Assembly (NCBI GenBank): GCA_019635015.1
Contig: JAHCAG010000014.1
Location: 1-64,000, forward strand
DNA length: 64,000 nucleotides
Reading direction: 5' to 3'
From: Burkholderiales bacterium
Lineage (GTDB): Bacteria > Pseudomonadota > Gammaproteobacteria > Burkholderiales > SG8-41
The stretch's first letter is position 1; every line of letters begins with the position of its first letter. A program made the position numbers and the translations under genes. Shown piece by piece: positions 60,956 through 64,000 of the stretch. The notes under the pieces were generated by a model, which did not search any database, had not been told where the DNA came from, and saw nothing but the letters and a program-made list of their open reading frames with translations.

Positions 60956-61569
60956 TTTGCCTGCGCCACCAGCGCGCGGTTCTTGTCGCGCAACGACGCG
61001 ATCAGCCCGTCGACGCCGCCCTTGCGGATCTCGCTGTTGAAGGTGCTGCGGTAGTTCTCGACCAGGCTGATGCCGCCGATCTTGACGTTGTAGACCTTCC
61101 AGCCGGCATCGGTTTTTTCCATGCCGTAGTCGACCTGCACCGGCTCGCCGCCGCCGGACTGGCGCACCAGCGAACGCACGGTGACGTCATTGTCGTCGTC
61201 GGCCAGTTTCAGCGGCCGGTATTCGATCTTCTGGTCCTTGAACAGCGCCAGCGAGGCGGTGTAGGTCTGCACCAGCAGCGCGCGGAATTCCGCGGTCAGC
61301 GCCTTGCGCTGCTCGGCGTTCGCCGCGCTCCAGTTCCTGCCCAGCGCGAGTCGGGTCATGCCGGTGAAGTTGAAATGCGGCGCGATTTTGGCTTCGATCA
61401 GATCGCGCGCCTTCTTCTGGTTGCCAGCCTGGATGTCCTTGTCGGCACGCAGCACGGCGATCACCTCGTCGGTGACCGTGCGCGCCAGAACGTCGGGCGG
61501 CGTCGCCGCGACCGCGGGAGTCACGCCAGTAAATGACAAAAAAATCAATAAAAACAAATACTTATTCAT
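60952..61569 (-). CDS. mlaC: Phospholipid shuttle protein MlaC
   Basis: A 205-residue periplasmic protein of the MlaC/Ttg2D family. Mature-part landmarks are PDVLARTVTDEVIAVLRAD, LAPHFNFTGMTRLALGRNW-like AKIAPHFNFTGMTRLAL, and YDVKIGGISLVENYRS-type VYNVKIGGISLVENYR. The signal peptide MNKYLFLLIFLSFTG lies inside a copy of the AT-rich IHF-like repeat read in reverse (61538-61567). I start at ATG 61567-61569; upstream in-frame codons are possible but lack a ribosome site. It carries phospholipid between the outer-membrane MlaA complex and MlaFEDB. Confidence 0.92.
   Translation of the reverse strand: MNKYLFLLIFLSFTGVTPAVAATPPDVLARTVTDEVIAVLRADKDIQAGNQKKARDLIEAKIAPHFNFTGMTRLALGRNWSAANAEQRKALTAEFRALLVQTYTASLALFKDQKIEYRPLKLADDDNDVTVRSLVRQSGGGEPVQVDYGMEKTDAGWKVYNVKIGGISLVENYRSTFNSEIRKGGVDGLIASLRDKNRALVAQAK
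61538..61567 (+). repeat. AT-rich IHF-like motif, copy 9, inside the mlaC signal-peptide coding region
   Basis: Same 30-bp family. Here the core 61552-61564 reads AAACAA ATAC TTA, one mismatch to WATCAANNNNTTR. Read on the minus strand the repeat encodes the hydrophobic core of the MlaC signal peptide. Confidence 0.75.
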
Positions 61570-61627
61570 ATCACACCATCGCTCCCTGACATCGAGTCGC
61601 AATCATCACATTGTCCCGCTTGCCGCT

Positions 61628-62101
61628 CTATTTGTTCGCCGTCCCGCCCTCGGCCGCCTTGTCGAACAGGAACTGGCTGATCAGCTTTTCCAGCACCACC
61701 GCCGACTGCGTCAGCCGGATGTTGTCGCCGGCCTTCAGCATCTGGTCGTCGCCGCCGCCCTCGAGCCCGATGTACTGCTCGCCGAGCAGGCCCGAGGTCA
61801 GGATCGAGGCCGTGGTGTCCTTCGGAAACTGGTAGGTCTTTTCGACCGCCATCGTCACCTTCGCGGTGAAGCGCTCGTTGTTGAAGCTGATCGCCGTCAC
61901 GCGGCCGACCACGACGCCGGCGCTCTTGACCGGCGCCCGCGGCTTCAGCCCGCCGATGTTGTCGAAGTTGGCGGTGATCGCGTAGGTCTCACCGCCGCCC
62001 ATGCTCGACATGTTGCCGACCTTGAACGCCAGGACCACCAGCGCGGCGACGCCCGCGACGACGAACAGGCCCACCCACAAATCCAGCATCGATCGTTCCA
62101 T
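61628..62101 (-). CDS. mlaD: MCE-domain phospholipid transport protein MlaD
   Basis: A 157-residue protein: an N-terminal membrane anchor (MLDLWVGLFVVAGVAALVVL) followed by one MCE domain (about 38-115; ITANFDNIGGLKPRAPVKSA and LLGEQYIGLEGG). MlaD forms a hexameric ring on the permease. Start MERSMLDLW at 62101. The C-terminal tail after residue 120 is longer than the E. coli one and may help oligomerisation. Confidence 0.93.
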   Translation of the reverse strand: MERSMLDLWVGLFVVAGVAALVVLAFKVGNMSSMGGGETYAITANFDNIGGLKPRAPVKSAGVVVGRVTAISFNNERFTAKVTMAVEKTYQFPKDTTASILTSGLLGEQYIGLEGGGDDQMLKAGDNIRLTQSAVVLEKLISQFLFDKAAEGGTANK

Positions 62102-62113
62102 TAGGCACCCACC

Positions 62114-62908
62114 TTAAACACCACTGAACATGAAAGAGGTCAGGATGAAGTCCAGACCGAGTATCGCCAGCGACGACGTTACCACGGTGCGCGTGGTCGC
62201 GCCCGAGACGCCCTCCGCCGTCGGCGGCGCGTCATAGCCCTCGAACAGCGCGATCCAGGTCACCGCGACGCCGAACACGAAGCTCTTGATCACGCCGTTC
62301 ACGATGTCCTCGCGCACGTCCACCGCGCCCTGCATCTGCGACCAGAACGAGCCTTCGTCGACACCGATCAGCACCACACCGACGACGTAGCCGCCGAACA
62401 CGCCCATCGCGCTGAACATCGCCGCCAGCAGCGGCATCGAAATGACCCCCGCCCAGAAGCGCGGCGCCACCACGCGGGCCACCGGATCGACCGCCATCAT
62501 CTCCATCGCCGACAGCTGCTCGGTCGCCTTCATCAGGCCGATTTCCGCGGTCATCGCCGAGCCGGCGCGGCTCGCGAACAGCAGCGCCGACACCACCGGC
62601 CCGAGTTCCCGCACCAGCGACAGCGCCACCAGCACGCCGAGCGCCGATTCCGAGCCGTAGGTGGTCAGCGTCTGATAACCCTGCAGGCCCAGCACCATGC
62701 CGACGAACAGCCCCGACACCAGGATGATGATCAGCGACAGCACGCCGGTGTAGTACAGCTCGCGCACGACCAGCCGCGGCCGGGCGAGGCAGGTGCCGGA
62801 ATGGGCGATGGTCAGGCCGATGAAGCGCGTCGCATAGCCGAGGCGCAGCACGTTGTCGATAGCCCTGGCGCCGATGCCGCGCACCGTCGGCAGCGATCTA
62901 TGCGGCAC
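62114..62908 (-). CDS. mlaE: Phospholipid ABC transporter permease MlaE
   Basis: A 264-residue permease with about five to six hydrophobic segments and the MlaE landmarks [20 protein letters not shown] and [20 protein letters not shown], plus [19 protein letters not shown]. It starts [17 protein letters not shown] and overlaps mlaF by 11 bp. Core of the MlaFEDB complex that moves phospholipid between the inner membrane and MlaC. Confidence 0.94.
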   Translation of the reverse strand: MPHRSLPTVRGIGARAIDNVLRLGYATRFIGLTIAHSGTCLARPRLVVRELYYTGVLSLIIILVSGLFVGMVLGLQGYQTLTTYGSESALGVLVALSLVRELGPVVSALLFASRAGSAMTAEIGLMKATEQLSAMEMMAVDPVARVVAPRFWAGVISMPLLAAMFSAMGVFGGYVVGVVLIGVDEGSFWSQMQGAVDVREDIVNGVIKSFVFGVAVTWIALFEGYDAPPTAEGVSGATTRTVVTSSLAILGLDFILTSFMFSGV

Positions 62909-63725
62909 GGCGCCCCCTTCCGTCGCGGCCCATCCTCAGCTCCGCCGCGTAGTCTCCGCTGGGATACTGGTAGGCGACCGGGCCCTCCGCCTCGCCGTGC
63001 ACGAACTGCCGCACCAGCGGGTCGGTGTTGGCGCGCAGCTCTTCCGGCGTGCCCTGCGCCTTCATCCGGCCGTCGGACAGGTAATACACGTAATCCACCA
63101 CATCGAGCGCCTCCTGCACGTCATGGGTCACCACCAGCGAAGTCGTGCCCAGCGTGTCGTTCAGTTCGCGGACCAGGTTCGCGATCACGCCCAGCGAAAT
63201 CGGATCCAGCCCGGTGAAGGGTTCGTCGTACATCATGATCATCGGGTCGAGCGCGATCGCCCGCGCCAGCGCCACCCGCCGCGCCATGCCGCCGGAGAGC
63301 TCCCCCGGCATCAGCTTCGCCGCGCCGCGCAGGCCCACCGCATGCAGCTTCATCATCACCAGGTCGCGGATCATGCTCTCCGGCAGCCCGGTATGCTCGC
63401 GCATCTGGAAGGCGACGTTGTCGTAGACGGACAGGTCCGTGAACAGCGCGCCGAACTGGAACAGCATGCCCATGCGCCGGCGCATCCGGTAGATGCCCTG
63501 CTGGTCGAGCGCGCTGGTCGACTCCCCGTCCACCCAGACTTCGCCCGAGGTCGGTTTCATCACCCCGCCGATCAGCCGCAGCAGCGTGGTCTTGCCCGAG
63601 CCGCTGATGCCCATCAGCGCGACGACCTTGCCGCGCGGAATGGTCATGTTGATGCCGGTCAGGATCGGACGCCGCCCGTAGGCGAAGTTCACATCCTTGA
63701 TTTCGATCAGGGTGTCGGATGCCAC
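62898..63725 (-). CDS. mlaF: Phospholipid ABC transporter ATP-binding protein MlaF
   Basis: A 275-residue ABC ATPase with intact Walker A (GISGSGKTT, 39-47), signature ELSGGMARR, Walker [13 protein letters not shown] and H-loop VVTHDVQEA. First gene of the mlaFEDCB operon. The start codon appears to be GTG (63723-63725), since no in-frame ATG is close enough to keep the N-terminal strand. A C-terminal RRAA-rich tail follows the fold. A paralogue with changed catalytic motifs is at 56451. Confidence 0.93.
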   Translation of the reverse strand: MASDTLIEIKDVNFAYGRRPILTGINMTIPRGKVVALMGISGSGKTTLLRLIGGVMKPTSGEVWVDGESTSALDQQGIYRMRRRMGMLFQFGALFTDLSVYDNVAFQMREHTGLPESMIRDLVMMKLHAVGLRGAAKLMPGELSGGMARRVALARAIALDPMIMMYDEPFTGLDPISLGVIANLVRELNDTLGTTSLVVTHDVQEALDVVDYVYYLSDGRMKAQGTPEELRANTDPLVRQFVHGEAEGPVAYQYPSGDYAAELRMGRDGRGRRAA

Positions 63726-63856
63726 GGACGGGCCGTCGTCGCTGCAAGTAAAGTGCGGATTCTAAACGAGAACGGCGGCGCGGCCCAAGGCGCCGCCGAT
63801 TTGGCCGGCAGCGGCCGCGGCTGGCATCATGCGCCATTGCACCCGCAACCCATGCC

Positions 63857-64000
63857 ATGCGCTTCGACCTGTTTTACGAACTGGCACTGCCCGCGCACGA
63901 CCCGCGCGGCGAAACCGCGCTCTACGCCGACGTCCTCGCCGAGATCGCGCTCGCCGACGAACTCGGCTACGGCTGCGCCTGGCTGGTCGAGCACCATTTC
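63857..64000 (+). CDS. LLM-class (luciferase-like) flavin monooxygenase, N-terminal part
   Basis: The first 48 codons are present and the gene runs off the window. MRFDLFYELALPAHDPR and ADELGYGCAWLVEHHF match the opening of bacterial luciferase-like (F420/FMN-dependent) monooxygenases, where the first strand FDLFYEL and the Trp-x-x-Glu-His-His-Phe motif line the flavin site. Divergent from mlaF with a 131-bp gap. Substrate cannot be judged from this fragment. Confidence 0.8.
   Translation, partial: MRFDLFYELALPAHDPRGETALYADVLAEIALADELGYGCAWLVEHHF

Overview
The window is high-GC chromosomal DNA that looks betaproteobacterial, most likely Burkholderiales-like. The evidence is the conserved block petABC-sspA-sspB, nif3-htrA, tatABC, hisGDCBHAFIE, murA-ibaG and mlaFEDCB, together with an abundance of tripartite-tricarboxylate (Tct/Bug) transport genes. 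No phage, insertion sequence, CRISPR array or rRNA operon is visible. One tRNA, Thr(UGU), is present. All gene calls come from reading the sequence; no database search was possible.

Layout. 0-10.9 kb is a catabolic/transport neighbourhood: the end of a DapA-like lyase, an amidohydrolase, a TAXI-type TRAP receptor without a signal peptide, a CREST-type membrane hydrolase, a beta-hydroxyacid dehydrogenase, a PLP enzyme of the D-threonine-aldolase type, a cupin, a GlcG/HbpS protein, a two-subunit aconitase-type hydratase, two back-to-back isocitrate-lyase-superfamily lyases and a Bug receptor ended by a strong bidirectional terminator. 11-13.2 kb is a small sulfur-transport module (DUF2892, Crp/Fnr regulator, two YeeE/YedE proteins) with two matching CRP-type palindromes. 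13.2-29.2 kb holds CoA-thioester enzymes (short-chain dehydrogenase, acyl-CoA dehydrogenase, ADP-forming acyl-CoA synthetase), four MFS transporters, further Bug proteins, a TPP enzyme and a D-2-hydroxyacid dehydrogenase. 29.3-33.8 kb is a Gld-type ABC exporter operon. 34-36.6 kb holds tRNA-Thr, a dehydrogenase and a Tat-exported amidohydrolase.

From 36.7 kb the content is mostly housekeeping: sspBA, cytochrome bc1, then a tctDE/tctBA two-component-plus-permease island, then nif3, htrA, tat, the complete his operon (short-form HisG, so a HisZ partner is expected elsewhere), an orphan MlaF-like ATPase with altered catalytic motifs, murA, ibaG, an ABC-2 exporter pair, mlaBCDEF and the start of a luciferase-like monooxygenase.

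The most interesting non-gene signal is a dispersed AT-rich motif of about 30 bp (ten copies, mostly intergenic) centred on a perfect or near-perfect match to the IHF consensus WATCAANNNNTTR. One copy has become the coding sequence of the MlaC signal peptide. Other repeat families are three long inverted repeats built on a CACAGAG theme, and GTGAGC/GTAAGC or AATCACC elements between operon genes.
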